From Planctomycetota bacterium (GTDB taxonomy: Bacteria; Planctomycetota; Phycisphaerae; Phycisphaerales; Phycisphaeraceae): 64,000 nt of DNA. The position numbers were made by a program, and so were the translations under genes. A model generated the notes under the pieces. It made no database searches and had not been told where the DNA came from. It worked only from the letters and a program-made list of their open reading frames with translations. The stretch is from NCBI GenBank assembly GCA_021413865.1, contig JAIOPN010000014.1:372001-436000 (forward strand). Direction: 5' to 3'. The stretch's first letter is position 1, and the number at the start of each line of letters is the position of its first letter. Below are positions 9,771 to 18,869 of this stretch, piece after piece.

Positions 9771-12152
9771 TTTCCCCACCCGGAAACTCATCAACGGGTG
9801 TGTCCGGCTGAACGCCCGCGCCGGCACGCGGCCAAACCGCACCGGCAGCCAGGTGATGTAATCATTGCCCGCCGCGCCGGCTGAGCCGAAGTCGCAGAGG
9901 GCGAGCGTGGAGCCGTCCGTGGCGGTGTATTCGCGCAGCACCTGCGGCTTGAGCCAGGTCTCGTCGTGGATCGGTTTGGAGTCCGCGGCGCGGCGGGCGT
10001 CGAGAGTGGGGAGCGCGTCCGGGTCCACCGTGTTGTATCGCGGGTCGTAGGTCATGAGCAGCGGCCCGCGGTAGATGCTGGCGTCGCGCAGCCCCGGGCC
10101 GCGCTTGGGTTTAACGCCCGCCAGGCCCATCGACGCCCACGCCCCGCGCGAGACGCCGCCGCCGATCACCAGCGTGACGAGATTATTGCCCTTCCTGAGT
10201 TTGAGCTGGACCTTGTTGCACCGCTCGTCGAGCGAGCCGGTGTTCCCCGTGGGAACCTGGAAATTGTCGAACGTCTTCTCGCCGTTCACGTACCACGCGG
10301 TCCACCAGTCGGCGGTGAACAGCAGCTCGATCGTGCGGGCCGTCGCGCTGCGGATCGTCGTGAAGGCGGCGAGCGACATCCGCCCCGGCAGGCCGTCGGT
10401 GATCTTGCGGCCGGAGATGATCCCCCGCTCGCTGCGCACCTTCACGGGCTTATACGCACGGCCATTAATCGACAGCGAACGCGGGACCGACTTCAACCCC
10501 GCGGGATCGGGCGTCAGCCGCAGCGTCGGCGGGAGCTTTACATTCGCGGCCTCCGCCGCGGTCGGCGGCACAAATCCGAAAACGGTCCACTCCGCCTCGA
10601 AGTCGGCGACGGGACCGTAGGGCTTCACCCAGAAGTGCGGCGAGAAATCCAACTCGACGGTGACGCGGTCGCCGGGCGACCAGAGGCGCGTGACATCGAG
10701 GTACTTCCCCGCCTTCACGCCGCCGACCTTGCGTCCATTCACCGTCACCGCCGTCCTCGCCGACCAGTACGGGATGCGCAGCGCGAGCGCGAACCTCTCC
10801 GCCGCGTCCGGCGTGACCACGATGTCGATCCGCGGTTCGACCGGGTATCCCGTGTTCTGCGCCAGCCGCACCCGTCGGCCCGAGGGCAGCGCCGTCTCGA
10901 TCACGCCCGGCCCGTAATAGTTCAGCACCACCGCGCCGCCGCGCCGCATCACCGCCCAGTCGCTGACCATCCCCAGCGCCCGCGGGCCGTTCACCGAGCA
11001 GCAGTTCAGCTCCGGGCTCCCCGGGCGGGCCTGGAACACGATGTCGTGGGCGCTGGCGCGGCGGGCGCCGTCCATCGGCGTGTTGTACGTCACCCACCGG
11101 CCCGAGGGCGACATCATCCCGATCCCCGAGTTCAGAAGCGAAAACTCGATCTCGTCGGCGACGACGGAGTTCCCCGTCAGCTTCAGCATCTCGACGCTCA
11201 TCGCCATCCACGCGATGGTGCAGCAGGTTTCGATCGCGCCGGCGTGGTAGGGGTTGCCGGTCGCCTGCTCGCCGGAGGTGAACCCGCCGTTGTTGTGGCG
11301 GTCGCCCTTGGCCATGCTCCACCAGAGGTTCTCGAACGCTTTTTTGTGGGCGGCGTCGCCGGTGACGTAGTGCAGCTCGGAGAGCGCCATGATCGGGTGC
11401 AGGCTCTCCCATCGCGGCTTGGGGGTTTCCCAGAACTCTTTCCCGGCCGCGCCCTGGCGCAGGTAATCCCCCGCCGGCGGCAGCGCGAACTCGCGCACGA
11501 TCTGCCGCGCCATGGCGAGGTATCGCTTCTCGCCCGTGACGCGGTAGAGCATCGCCAGCGAGTGTGCGGGCGCCTGGTTCATCTCGTGCGCGCCGGTGTC
11601 GTGGAGTTTTTCCTTGGGGTTGTCGAGGAAGCGGTCGCAGAAATAATCGCCGATGCGGCGGGCGCAATCGAGGGCGCGCGTGTCGCCGGTGTCGTGGTGC
11701 CAGAAGAGCAGGCCGAGCATCGCGTGGTAATGCCCCCACGCGTCCCACGGCTCGTTGCATGTGGGGCAGCCCTTCTTCATGCGGTACTCGCGCGGCCAGG
11801 GGCCGAGGTAGCCGTCCGCGTCCTGCAGCCGCGTGAACTCGCCGACGAACCAGTCGATGTGCGCGGCGAGCATCGGGTTGCGCGTCAGGCGGTGGACCTG
11901 CACGGCGTGCGTCAGGTATTTCCCCGCGAACTCACCCGCCCATGGCACCTGGTTCTGCAGCGGCCGACGCTCGCGGTTGCGGAACATCTCGAGCATCGCC
12001 GGGTTGGCGCGCGGCGCGGGGAGGACCCATTGCAGCGTGACGGCGTCGAGCCGGCGGCCGATCTCGCCACCCAGCGCGAATGTTGTATCTTCGGGCGTTT
12101 CCAACACGGGACGGGCTTTGGTTTTCGCGGCCGAGGTGCGTGCGGTGGACAT
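9768..12152 (-). CDS. GH127-type (DUF1680) beta-L-arabinofuranosidase-like glycoside hydrolase
   Basis: The 794-residue protein starts at the ATG at 12152, which has GGAG eight bases upstream. The alpha/alpha-barrel part carries family hallmarks (LTHAVQVHRLTRNP, NEPWDAWGHYH, EMNQAPAHSLAMLYRVTGEKRYL). The Zn-thiolate centre of GH127 is visible: E-T-C in GAIETCCTIAW near residue 306 and the Cys pair in ELNCCSVNGPRALG near residue 386. The second of these includes the catalytic nucleophile in HypBA1-type enzymes. A C-terminal beta domain follows. No signal peptide is seen, so oligosaccharides are probably processed inside the cell. Divergent to the BNR-repeat gene (110 bases between starts), which suggests shared control. 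The exact sugar specificity is not known. Confidence 0.88.
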   Translation of the reverse strand: MSTARTSAAKTKARPVLETPEDTTFALGGEIGRRLDAVTLQWVLPAPRANPAMLEMFRNRERRPLQNQVPWAGEFAGKYLTHAVQVHRLTRNPMLAAHIDWFVGEFTRLQDADGYLGPWPREYRMKKGCPTCNEPWDAWGHYHAMLGLLFWHHDTGDTRALDCARRIGDYFCDRFLDNPKEKLHDTGAHEMNQAPAHSLAMLYRVTGEKRYLAMARQIVREFALPPAGDYLRQGAAGKEFWETPKPRWESLHPIMALSELHYVTGDAAHKKAFENLWWSMAKGDRHNNGGFTSGEQATGNPYHAGAIETCCTIAWMAMSVEMLKLTGNSVVADEIEFSLLNSGIGMMSPSGRWVTYNTPMDGARRASAHDIVFQARPGSPELNCCSVNGPRALGMVSDWAVMRRGGAVVLNYYGPGVIETALPSGRRVRLAQNTGYPVEPRIDIVVTPDAAERFALALRIPYWSARTAVTVNGRKVGGVKAGKYLDVTRLWSPGDRVTVELDFSPHFWVKPYGPVADFEAEWTVFGFVPPTAAEAANVKLPPTLRLTPDPAGLKSVPRSLSINGRAYKPVKVRSERGIISGRKITDGLPGRMSLAAFTTIRSATARTIELLFTADWWTAWYVNGEKTFDNFQVPTGNTGSLDERCNKVQLKLRKGNNLVTLVIGGGVSRGAWASMGLAGVKPKRGPGLRDASIYRGPLLMTYDPRYNTVDPDALPTLDARRAADSKPIHDETWLKPQVLREYTATDGSTLALCDFGSAGAAGNDYITWLPVRFGRVPARAFSRTHPLMSFRVGK

Positions 12153-12261
12153 GGCGAGACTCCGTCGATGTAGGGATATGAGCATATCGCAAGCGTGTTT
12201 CGGAACCGCGGGTAGCATGGACGCCCCCGACCACCCCCACCCAAATCCCGGAGCCGCCACG

Positions 12262-13461
12262 ATGCGAGCCATCCCCACACGACCCGTCACCATCGACAGC
12301 ACCCGCTACGGCGAGCGCTGGTTTCCCCTGCTCTTCCGCCACACCGACGGCACGCTGCTCATGTACGTCGAGTATGGCCACGACGCGCACTTCGCCCCCT
12401 TCTTCCGCATCGAGTCCCGCGACGAGGGGCGCACCTGGAGCAACCCTTGCGACAACGTCCCGCGCTGCACCTGGGCGCTGGGCTTCGCCGACAACGAGCT
12501 GCTCGAGATGGACGCCTATGGCGTGCAGGACCCGAAAAAAACCGAATACGCCTGCCACTACGGTGCGTGGAGCGACCCGGCGAAGCCCAACTCACCCGTG
12601 AAGAGGGAACTCATCCGCGTGCATTGCCCCTCGACGCGGGCGGCGCCGCTCGCCTCGCTCCCGGGTTACCCGACCGTCCACTGGTGGGATTTGTGGAACG
12701 GCTTGCACGGCACGAGCAACCTCAAGGGCCCGGAGATATTTCTCAACGGCCCGAACATGACCAGCGGCTTCGACGCCGGCGGGGGCAGGCTGATCGCCAC
12801 CGGTTACGGCGCGTCCAAAGATGAGTCGATCAAGGGCGACTGGGTCTGGCTCTACGAGTCGCGCGACCGCGGCCACAACTGGCGCGAAATCTCCGTCGTC
12901 GCCAGGCCCTCCGATAGTCTCCCCAGGGGCGCCAACGAGGCCACGATTGTCCGGCTCAGGGACGGCCGGCTCTACGCCGTCGCGCGGACCTTCGGCCCGC
13001 GGCTTACGCACATGTGGTCCTCCGACGAGGGCAAGACGTGGACGACGCCCGCGCCGCTGAACCTCATCGACTCCAAAGAAATACCCGGCACCGTCTGGCC
13101 CGTCTGCACGGTGATGAAAGACGGCACCCTGGCTCTCGTCTACGGCCGGCCGGGCAAACACCTCGTCCTCGACCCCTCGGGCACCGGCACGCAGTGGCAA
13201 TCCCACCTCGACCTGCACGCCTGGGAACTCGACACGCAGGCGACGATGGGTGTGCCCCCCGAGAAGCGGCTGCGCGGCATCGTGGGCCATGACCCGAACG
13301 TTTACTGCAACCGTTACACCGACTCGGGCGATTACCTGGCCGTCGTGACCAGCGGCGAGCGCGGGCTGATCGTGATGTACGACGTGCATCAATATGTGGA
13401 GAGCTGGAACGCCAAACCGGTCGAGGCGGTGCGCATGGTGCGGCTGGAGGTCTCGGGGTGA
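12262..13461 (+). CDS. BNR/Asp-box repeat (sialidase-fold) protein
   Basis: The 399-residue protein starts at the ATG at 12262, with GGAG nine bases upstream. Three Asp-box motifs of the six-bladed sialidase fold can be seen: SRDEGRTW near residue 53, SRDRGHNW near 204 and SSDEGKTW near 253. An arginine-rich active-site signature cannot be assigned with certainty, so it may be an exo-glycosidase of a sialidase-like family or a non-catalytic propeller. No signal peptide is present. It is divergent to the GH127 gene and so is likely part of a sugar-use locus. A repeat-rich stretch follows its stop. Confidence 0.75.
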   Translation: MRAIPTRPVTIDSTRYGERWFPLLFRHTDGTLLMYVEYGHDAHFAPFFRIESRDEGRTWSNPCDNVPRCTWALGFADNELLEMDAYGVQDPKKTEYACHYGAWSDPAKPNSPVKRELIRVHCPSTRAAPLASLPGYPTVHWWDLWNGLHGTSNLKGPEIFLNGPNMTSGFDAGGGRLIATGYGASKDESIKGDWVWLYESRDRGHNWREISVVARPSDSLPRGANEATIVRLRDGRLYAVARTFGPRLTHMWSSDEGKTWTTPAPLNLIDSKEIPGTVWPVCTVMKDGTLALVYGRPGKHLVLDPSGTGTQWQSHLDLHAWELDTQATMGVPPEKRLRGIVGHDPNVYCNRYTDSGDYLAVVTSGERGLIVMYDVHQYVESWNAKPVEAVRMVRLEVSG

Positions 13462-13604
13462 CCCCTCTCCCCCCGGGAGAGGGTGGCGGCGTCTTCGCCG
13501 ACGGGTGAGGGGACCCGCGGCCGGAAGGGTCGTGTGAAATTCGGATGGGCCACGCGGCCGGTGGTCCCCTCACCCCGGCCCTCTCCCGGAGGGAGAGGGG
13601 GTAA
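13461..13604. repeat. Compound CTCTCCC palindrome, copy 2
   Basis: Two small hairpins (CCCTCTCC/GGGAGAGGG at 13462-13483 and again at 13577-13601) flank an inner inverted repeat, GGGTGAGGGGACC at 13503-13515 against GGTCCCCTCACCC at 13563-13575. The whole unit can fold as one long hairpin. Confidence 0.75.
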
Positions 13605-13675
13605 GACACGCGCCCGCCGGTTTTCGATTTCCCCCCGTTTCGGCTATCGTTTTGGTCTCCCGACGGACACACGCC

Positions 13676-13981
13676 ATGAGCTCCACCATCGACCAGTTCA
13701 AACCCGGCCAGAAGGTCGCCGTCACCCAGCAGATTGCCCAGCGCGAGCGCACGTGGACGATCCGCGTCGAGGGGACGGTCGTGAAGGCCGAGCAGAAGAA
13801 GACCGGCTCGTGGTTCGCTGGCTCCAAGGACGACCACCTCTGGCTCGACCGGCTCACGATCCGCAAGGAGGACGGCGAGGTCATCGTCTGCAACCTCGAC
13901 CCCTACACGCACGTCGAGCTTCTCGCCGAGCCGCCCGCCGCGGCCGCTCCCGCCACCGAAAAGACCGACGCCGAGGCCTGA
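13676..13981 (+). CDS. Small hypothetical protein with beta-barrel-like core and Ala/Pro/Glu tail
   Basis: The 101-residue protein starts at 13676. Residues 1-80 alternate short strands (QKVAVTQQIAQ, TWTIRVEGTVVKAEQ, HLWLDRLTIRKEDGEVIVCNLDPYTHVELL), which suggests a small SH3- or OB-like barrel. The last 20 residues are a low-complexity Ala/Pro/Glu tail. No catalytic motif is evident and the family was not recognised. It stands 57 bases before the isomerase gene on the same strand and may be cotranscribed with it. An in-frame GTG at 13652 would add eight residues, but the ATG fits better. Confidence 0.65.
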   Translation: MSSTIDQFKPGQKVAVTQQIAQRERTWTIRVEGTVVKAEQKKTGSWFAGSKDDHLWLDRLTIRKEDGEVIVCNLDPYTHVELLAEPPAAAAPATEKTDAEA

Positions 13982-14038
13982 ACCCGTCTATTTTTTCGCA
14001 CCCCCGCGCCACGCCGCGCGGCAACACGGATACCAACC

Positions 14039-14929
14039 ATGCCCATCACCACGCTGCCCCTGGGTGTCACCGCCGTCATGCTGCCCGACCTGGACTTCGA
14101 CGAGCAGATCGCCCTGCTCAAGCGGTGCGGCGTGACGCACTACTCCATCCGCCCGCGCATCATCCCCGAGGGGGAGCGTGGCAAGGCGTGGGGCAACTGG
14201 GGCAACCACAAGTTCGACCTCACGCCCGCGCGCCTCGTCAAGGAGGGCAAGGAGATCCGCAAGAAGCTGCTCGACGCCGGGCTGACGCCGTTCGGCACCG
14301 TGCCGGCGGTCACGCTCTCAGACAGCGACGACGTGCTCAAGGAGGCCTTCGAGGGGGCGGCCATCACCGGCGCGGGGCGCGTGCGCGTCTCGCCGCTGAA
14401 CTGGACGGGCTACCCGCACAACCAGGTCATCAACTACGCCGAGACGGTGAAGAAAAACGTCGAGGGTTACCAGCGCGTCGTTACGCTGGCGCGCGGGTAC
14501 AAGCAGAAGGTCGTCATCGAGACGCACTGCGGCTCGATCGCCGCCTCGCCCGCGCTGGCGCTGAACATCTGCCGTAACTTCAAACCCGAGGATCTGGGCA
14601 CGATCTTCGACATCGCCAACTTCAACATCGAGGGTGCGTACAACCCCAACCTCGCGGTGGCGGTGCTGGACCAGTACATCGACCACGTGCACATCGGCGG
14701 CTCGCGCCGCGTGCAGGGGCTGTACGACTCCGCCGGTTGCCGGCAGTCGGCGACGGTGCAGGTGCCCATCGGTGAAGCGGACCTGTACATCCCCGCGTGG
14801 CTCAAGGCGCTGCACGACGCCGGCCGGCACGTCCCGCTGATGATCGAGGACTTCACGCAGAACGTCTCGGGCGCGCTGCGGCTCGAAACCAGCGCCGCGG
14901 CGCTGCACCGGGCCCTGGCGTCGCTGTGA
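14039..14929 (+). CDS. Sugar phosphate isomerase/epimerase-like TIM barrel (AP endonuclease 2 superfamily)
   Basis: The 296-residue protein fits the xylose-isomerase-like TIM barrel. The likely metal ligands appear at the expected strand ends: Glu in VVIETHCGS (~160), Asp in IFDIANFN (~190), His in YIDHVHIGGSRR (~220) and Glu in LMIEDFTQ (~265). Enzymes of this fold isomerise or epimerise sugars or sugar acids, sometimes inositol derivatives. The substrate cannot be told from sequence. A second protein of the same superfamily lies at 15475-16299, with a rhodanese gene between them. No signal peptide is present. Confidence 0.8.
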   Translation: MPITTLPLGVTAVMLPDLDFDEQIALLKRCGVTHYSIRPRIIPEGERGKAWGNWGNHKFDLTPARLVKEGKEIRKKLLDAGLTPFGTVPAVTLSDSDDVLKEAFEGAAITGAGRVRVSPLNWTGYPHNQVINYAETVKKNVEGYQRVVTLARGYKQKVVIETHCGSIAASPALALNICRNFKPEDLGTIFDIANFNIEGAYNPNLAVAVLDQYIDHVHIGGSRRVQGLYDSAGCRQSATVQVPIGEADLYIPAWLKALHDAGRHVPLMIEDFTQNVSGALRLETSAAALHRALASL

Positions 14930-14940
14930 CGCGGCTTTAG

Positions 14941-15023
14941 TCCGGTGGGGCAGGCGTCCCGCCTGCTTCTTTTCATCAGATCAAGACCAATACAGAGGCA
15001 GGCGGGACGCCTGCCCCACCGGA
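14941..15023. repeat. GGGGCAGGCG palindromic element, copy 1
   Basis: A perfect 26-bp inverted repeat (left arm 14941-14966 beginning TCCGGTGGGGCAGGCG, right arm 14998-15023) with a 31-base AT-richer spacer. It fills the gap between two rightward genes. Related forms are at 15417-15443, 35390-35416 and 46639-46716. Confidence 0.92.
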
Positions 15024-15033
15024 CCCTCACTCC

Positions 15034-15402
15034 ATGTCCACCCAAGAAGGCCTGCCCCCGAACTACCCCTTCCAGCCCGACTGGGAGGTGACGCCGCGCC
15101 AGGTCAAGGCGATGCTCGACGCCGGCGACGACTTCGTCCTCATCGACTGCCGCACGCCCGGTGAATACCAGGTCACCCGCGTCGAGGGCTCGGTGCTCGT
15201 GCCGTTGCAGGAGGTGGCGGCGCGGCTGCCCGAACTGGAAAAGTACCGCGACCAGAAGATCGTCGTGAACTGCCACCACGGCGTGCGCTCGCTCCGCATG
15301 ACCGCGGCGCTGCGGCAGCAGGGGTTCGAGGACGTAAAGTCCATGGCCGGCGGCATCGACCTCTGGGCGATGGACATCGAGCCTGGAATGAAGCGATACT
15401 GA
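15034..15402 (+). CDS. Single-domain rhodanese-like sulfurtransferase
   Basis: The 122-residue protein is one rhodanese domain. The active-site loop CHHGVRS is at residues 80-86, with Cys80 expected to carry the persulfide; VLIDCRTPGEY near residue 35 and GGIDLWAMDI near 110 are further family marks. Such proteins move sulfane sulfur or detoxify cyanide; the CHHGVRS loop is common in small bacterial rhodaneses. The start at 15034 lies 10 bases after the palindromic element and lacks a strong ribosome-binding site. It lies between two TIM-barrel isomerase genes. Confidence 0.9.
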   Translation: MSTQEGLPPNYPFQPDWEVTPRQVKAMLDAGDDFVLIDCRTPGEYQVTRVEGSVLVPLQEVAARLPELEKYRDQKIVVNCHHGVRSLRMTAALRQQGFEDVKSMAGGIDLWAMDIEPGMKRY

Positions 15403-15416
15403 GGCACGTCAACAGC

Positions 15417-15443
15417 GTGGGGCAGGCGTCCCGCCTGCCCCAC
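15417..15443. repeat. GGGGCAGGCG palindromic element, copy 2 (compact)
   Basis: A 12-bp stem (GTGGGGCAGGCG / CGCCTGCCCCAC) with loop TCC, just after the rhodanese stop. Confidence 0.85.
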
Positions 15444-15474
15444 CGGAAATACCAAATCTGAAACGGAGCGCGTT

Positions 15475-16299
15475 ATGCGTCTTGGATGCTGTGCCGGGAT
15501 CGATGATGTGGCGGTGGTGAAGGCGGCCGGGTTCGACTTCCTTGAAGTGACCGTCACGGGCGTGCTGCGCGGGCTGGAGCCCAGTTCGACCTGGGACGCC
15601 ACCGCGCCGGACCCCGCGAAGCTCGCGCTCCCCATCGAGGCCGTCAACACGCTCATGGCTCCCGGCCTGCCGATCGTCGGCCCGAGCCGCGACCGCGTGG
15701 CGCTGCAGGACTACATCCAGCGCATCGCCAAGCGCGCCGAACGGCTGGGCATCCAGCGCCTCGTCTTCGGCTCCGGCGGGGCGCGCAAACGCCCGGACGG
15801 GACCGACAACGACACGGCGCTCCAGCACCTCATCGAGTTCGTCAAGATGACCGGCGACGTCTGCGGGCACCACGGCATCACCTTGGTCATCGAGCACCTC
15901 AACCGGGGCGAGACCAACACCCTCAACTCCCTGGCCGAGTGCCGCTACGTCTGCGAACAGGCCGACAACCCCAACGTCGCCATGCTCGTGGACAGCTACC
16001 ACTATGGGCTCGAAAAAGAGGAGCCCCAGGCCATCCTCGACCTCGAGGGCACGCTCAGGCACGTCCACGTCGCCGAGGTGACCGGCCGGATTCAGCCCGG
16101 GGCACACGGCCCGGTCCGCGCGGATTCCCCCGCCTTCGACTTCGACGACTTCTTCTGCGCCCTGCGCAAGATCGGCTACGACGAGCGCGTCAGCGTCGAG
16201 TGCAAGTGGCAGCCCTCGCTCCAAGAAGGCGCCGCCGCCTGCGCCAAGTTCCTCCGCCAGGCGTGGGCCAACGCGGGCTCCGGCGAGTGCGGGGCGTGA
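15475..16299 (+). CDS. Sugar phosphate isomerase/epimerase-like TIM barrel
   Basis: The 274-residue protein belongs to the same superfamily as the gene at 14039. The N-terminus RLGCCAGIDDVAVVKAAG reads straight into the first barrel strand and helix. Candidate metal ligands are Glu in LVIEHLNRGET (~142), Asp in MLVDSYHYG (~175), His in LRHVHVAEV (~200) and Glu in SVECKWQ (~240). The EHLNR and DSYH motifs are typical of the family. The substrate is unknown. The ATG at 15475 follows AACGGAG by about seven bases. A CTCTCCC hairpin comes after the stop. Confidence 0.82.
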   Translation: MRLGCCAGIDDVAVVKAAGFDFLEVTVTGVLRGLEPSSTWDATAPDPAKLALPIEAVNTLMAPGLPIVGPSRDRVALQDYIQRIAKRAERLGIQRLVFGSGGARKRPDGTDNDTALQHLIEFVKMTGDVCGHHGITLVIEHLNRGETNTLNSLAECRYVCEQADNPNVAMLVDSYHYGLEKEEPQAILDLEGTLRHVHVAEVTGRIQPGAHGPVRADSPAFDFDDFFCALRKIGYDERVSVECKWQPSLQEGAAACAKFLRQAWANAGSGECGA

Positions 16300-16310
16300 C
16301 TCTGCTTACT

Positions 16311-16336
16311 CCCTCTCCCCCCGGGAGAGGGGAAGA
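16311..16336. repeat. CTCTCCC palindromic repeat, copy 3
   Basis: CCCTCTCC followed by CCCCGGGAGAGGGG, self-complementary, between the isomerase and epimerase genes. Confidence 0.6.
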
Positions 16337-16369
16337 GGCAGCTGTGCAAGTTCCGTCGCCTTTGTGTCG

Positions 16370-17401
16370 ATGAATACCCTCACCACGAGCGCTTTTATGC
16401 TGAACACCGATTGGCGAGGCCTCCACGGCAAACACTTCGAGGGCGCCCGCGCGCTGGTCACCGGCGGGGCGGGGTTCATCGGCTCCCACCTGGCCGAGGC
16501 GCTCATCAAGCTGGGCGCGAGCGTCACGGTCATCGACGACCTGTGCGGCGGGGATGAGGCGAACTTCAACGACTACCGCGCCGCGGCCGGCGACAGGCTC
16601 AGGTTCGTCAAAGCGTCGATCCTCGACGCCGAGGCCGTCGCGCGTTGCACCGAGGGGTGCCGTTACGTCTTCCACCAGGCGGCGCTGGGCTCCGTGCCGC
16701 GCAGCGTCGAGCAGCCGGTGCTCTACGCCCAGGTGAACATCATCGGCACGCAGACCGTGCTGGAGGCGGCGCGGAAGGCGGGCGTGAAGCGCGTGATGTT
16801 CGCCGCCAGCTCCAGCGCGTACGGCGATTCGCCGACGCTCCCGAAGATCGAGACCATGCCCCCGCTGCCCAAGAGCCCCTACGCCGCCGGCAAGCTGGCG
16901 GGCGAGGCGCTCATGCGCTGCTACGCGGCGAGCTACGGGCTGGACACCGCGAGCCTGCGTTACTTCAACATCTTCGGCTACCGGCAGAACGCCAACAGCG
17001 CCTACGCGGCCGTCATCGCGGCCTTCGCCAAGGCGCTGGTCGCGGGCAAGCCGCCGGTGATCTTCGGCGATGGCGAGCAGTCACGCGACTTCACCTTCGT
17101 CCACAACGCGGTGCACGCCAACCTGCTGGCGGCCCGCGCGGAGAGGGAGATCGGCGGCGAGGTGATCAACATCGCCTGCGGCGAGCGGGTGACGGTGAAC
17201 GAGCTGGCGGCGCAGATGGCGTCGATGTTCGGCCGACCGGACCTCAAGGCCGAGCACAGGGAGGACCGCGCCGGCGACGTGAAGCACTCGCTGGCGGACC
17301 TGTCGCAGGCGAAGAAGCTGCTGGGCTACGCCCCGATCGTGCCCTTCTCCGCCGGGCTGGCGCCGACGGTGGCGTGGTACCGAGAGGTGCTCAAGGCCTG
17401 A
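16370..17401 (+). CDS. NAD-dependent epimerase/dehydratase (extended SDR, UDP-sugar 4-epimerase-like)
   Basis: The 343-residue protein is an extended short-chain dehydrogenase. The nucleotide-binding motif TGGAGFIGSHLAE is near residue 27, DDLCGGDEAN follows, and the catalytic region has SSSAYGDSPTLPK with the YAAGK (Y-x-x-x-K) motif near residue 168. The C-terminal half (YFNIFGYRQN, FGDGEQSRDFTFVHN) binds the sugar nucleotide and resembles UDP-glucose or UDP-N-acetylglucosamine 4-epimerases. A later start at 16397 (MLNTDWRG) is possible because neither start has a clear ribosome-binding site. It probably makes precursors for cell-surface polysaccharide. Confidence 0.88.
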   Translation: MNTLTTSAFMLNTDWRGLHGKHFEGARALVTGGAGFIGSHLAEALIKLGASVTVIDDLCGGDEANFNDYRAAAGDRLRFVKASILDAEAVARCTEGCRYVFHQAALGSVPRSVEQPVLYAQVNIIGTQTVLEAARKAGVKRVMFAASSSAYGDSPTLPKIETMPPLPKSPYAAGKLAGEALMRCYAASYGLDTASLRYFNIFGYRQNANSAYAAVIAAFAKALVAGKPPVIFGDGEQSRDFTFVHNAVHANLLAARAEREIGGEVINIACGERVTVNELAAQMASMFGRPDLKAEHREDRAGDVKHSLADLSQAKKLLGYAPIVPFSAGLAPTVAWYREVLKA

Positions 17402-17445
17402 GATTTTCCGTGCGGGATCGCACCGACCGGTCATAGAATAAGAAT

Positions 17446-17952
17446 ATGTCCCAAGCCGCCGTCAGGGGTGAGTTGGGCGGCAAGTACGAGCCGCCGCACA
17501 ACACGCAGTTCAGCGTGTTCCTCGATAATCGGGTCGGGAAGCTGCACGCGCTGGTGAAGATCTTCGAGGGGCGCGAGCCGCACATCGCCGCGCTCTGCGT
17601 GGTGGACTCGGCGGACCACGCGGTGGTGCGGCTGGTCACCTCCAAGGCCGACCTGGCGCGCAGCCTGCTCGAGCGGCACGGCATGGCGTTCAGCGAGACG
17701 GACATCCTGGTCGTCGAGCTCAACACCGAACACACCCTCTCCAAGCTCTGCCAGCTCCTCCTCTCGGCCGAGCTGAACATCCAGTACGCCTACCCGCTGA
17801 TGTTCCTCCCGCACGGGAACACCGCCATCGCGCTGCAGACCGACGACCTGACGCTCACCGCCCACATCCTGCTCAAGAAGCTCTACACGCTGCTGGGCGA
17901 GAACGACCTGGGCTCCAACGCGACGCCCAGCGACGGCGGCCCGAATATCTAG
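17446..17952 (+). CDS. Tandem ACT-domain protein
   Basis: The 168-residue protein has two ACT-like beta-alpha-beta-beta-alpha-beta units. The first starts NTQFSVFLDNRVGKLHALVKIFE (~23-90) and the second DILVVELNTEHTLSKLCQLLLSAELNIQYAYPL (~88-155). ACT pairs of this kind bind amino acids and usually regulate enzymes or transport. There is no catalytic domain. It is not near the large acetolactate synthase subunit (32882), so it is unlikely to be IlvN. It lies 44 bases after the epimerase gene and could share its transcript. The ligand is unknown. Confidence 0.8.
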   Translation: MSQAAVRGELGGKYEPPHNTQFSVFLDNRVGKLHALVKIFEGREPHIAALCVVDSADHAVVRLVTSKADLARSLLERHGMAFSETDILVVELNTEHTLSKLCQLLLSAELNIQYAYPLMFLPHGNTAIALQTDDLTLTAHILLKKLYTLLGENDLGSNATPSDGGPNI

Positions 17953-18012
17953 GGGGTGGTCCGTGGTGCACGTTTTGAAAATGTCCGCGAGGGCGGGTAT
18001 TTATTGCCGCCC

Positions 18013-18837
18013 ATGCTGACCCCCGAGCAGATCGCGTTCTTCCACGAGCAGGGCTACATCCACGTGCCGGGGCTGATCCCGCGCGAGAACTGCGCCGCGG
18101 TGGTGGACGCCATCTTCGAGTTCCTCAACCTCAGCCCCGACCGGCCCGACGAGTGGTACAACTCCGCGCTCAAGCCCGGCTACGGCGGGATGGTCGAGAT
18201 GTACCACCACCCGTCGATGTGGGTCAACCGTCAGCTCCCCGAGGTGTACGAGGTCTTCCGCGCGATCATGGGCACGGACAAGCTTGTGGTCACGCTCGAC
18301 CGCGTGAGCATGAAGCCGCCGGTCTCGTCGAAGAGCAACCCGGACTGGACGGAAAAGAGCTTCGTCCACCTCGACGCGGATCCGACCGACCCCCGTTGGG
18401 CCACGGAATACGGCGTGCAGGGCGTCGTTTACCTCACCGACACGGACGAATCGATGGGCGGCTTCCACTGCGTGCCGGGCTTCCACCGCAAACACACGGA
18501 GTGGCTCCGCACGCCCAAGGACCGGCGCAGCGAGAAGCCGCCGGACTTCTCCGGCATCGTGCCGACCCCGATCCCGGGAAAAGCGGGCGACATGGTGATC
18601 TGGGACTTCATGCTCCCGCACGGCAACGGCGTGAACCACTCCAACCGGCCACGCTTCGCGCAGTACATCACGATGCTCCCCGCGGTGCTCTCGCCCGAAA
18701 CCATCGAGGACCGCATCCAGCGCTGGCGCGGGAGCATCCCCAACAAGGTCGCGGTGAAAGACGCCCCGCCGCCGACGCAAGACCCCGCCCCGCTCACGCC
18801 GCTGGGGCGGAAGCTGCTGGGCTTGGACCCCTGGTGA
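18013..18837 (+). CDS. Phytanoyl-CoA dioxygenase (PhyH)-family Fe(II)/2-oxoglutarate oxygenase
   Basis: The 274-residue protein begins MLTPEQIAFFHEQGYIHVPGLI, a classic PhyH N-terminus. The Fe(II) ligands are visible as H-x-D in FVHLDADPTD (~118) and the distal His in LPHGNGVNHSNRPRFAQY (~205), which also carries the 2-oxoglutarate-binding Arg. The substrate is not known; the PhyH family is greatly expanded in planctomycetes. A GTG at 17956 would extend the frame, but the family start is at 18013. Two further relatives of the 2-oxoglutarate oxygenase fold are in the window (44234 and 56150). Confidence 0.85.
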   Translation: MLTPEQIAFFHEQGYIHVPGLIPRENCAAVVDAIFEFLNLSPDRPDEWYNSALKPGYGGMVEMYHHPSMWVNRQLPEVYEVFRAIMGTDKLVVTLDRVSMKPPVSSKSNPDWTEKSFVHLDADPTDPRWATEYGVQGVVYLTDTDESMGGFHCVPGFHRKHTEWLRTPKDRRSEKPPDFSGIVPTPIPGKAGDMVIWDFMLPHGNGVNHSNRPRFAQYITMLPAVLSPETIEDRIQRWRGSIPNKVAVKDAPPPTQDPAPLTPLGRKLLGLDPW

Positions 18838-18869
18838 ATGCCCGGGGCGGTTGTGAATCCATATTCAAA

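Noticed and set aside
17446-17952. IlvN, the small subunit of acetolactate synthase
   Set aside because: Tandem ACT units fit other ACT proteins better, the IlvN C-terminal domain is absent, and ilvB is 15 kb away.
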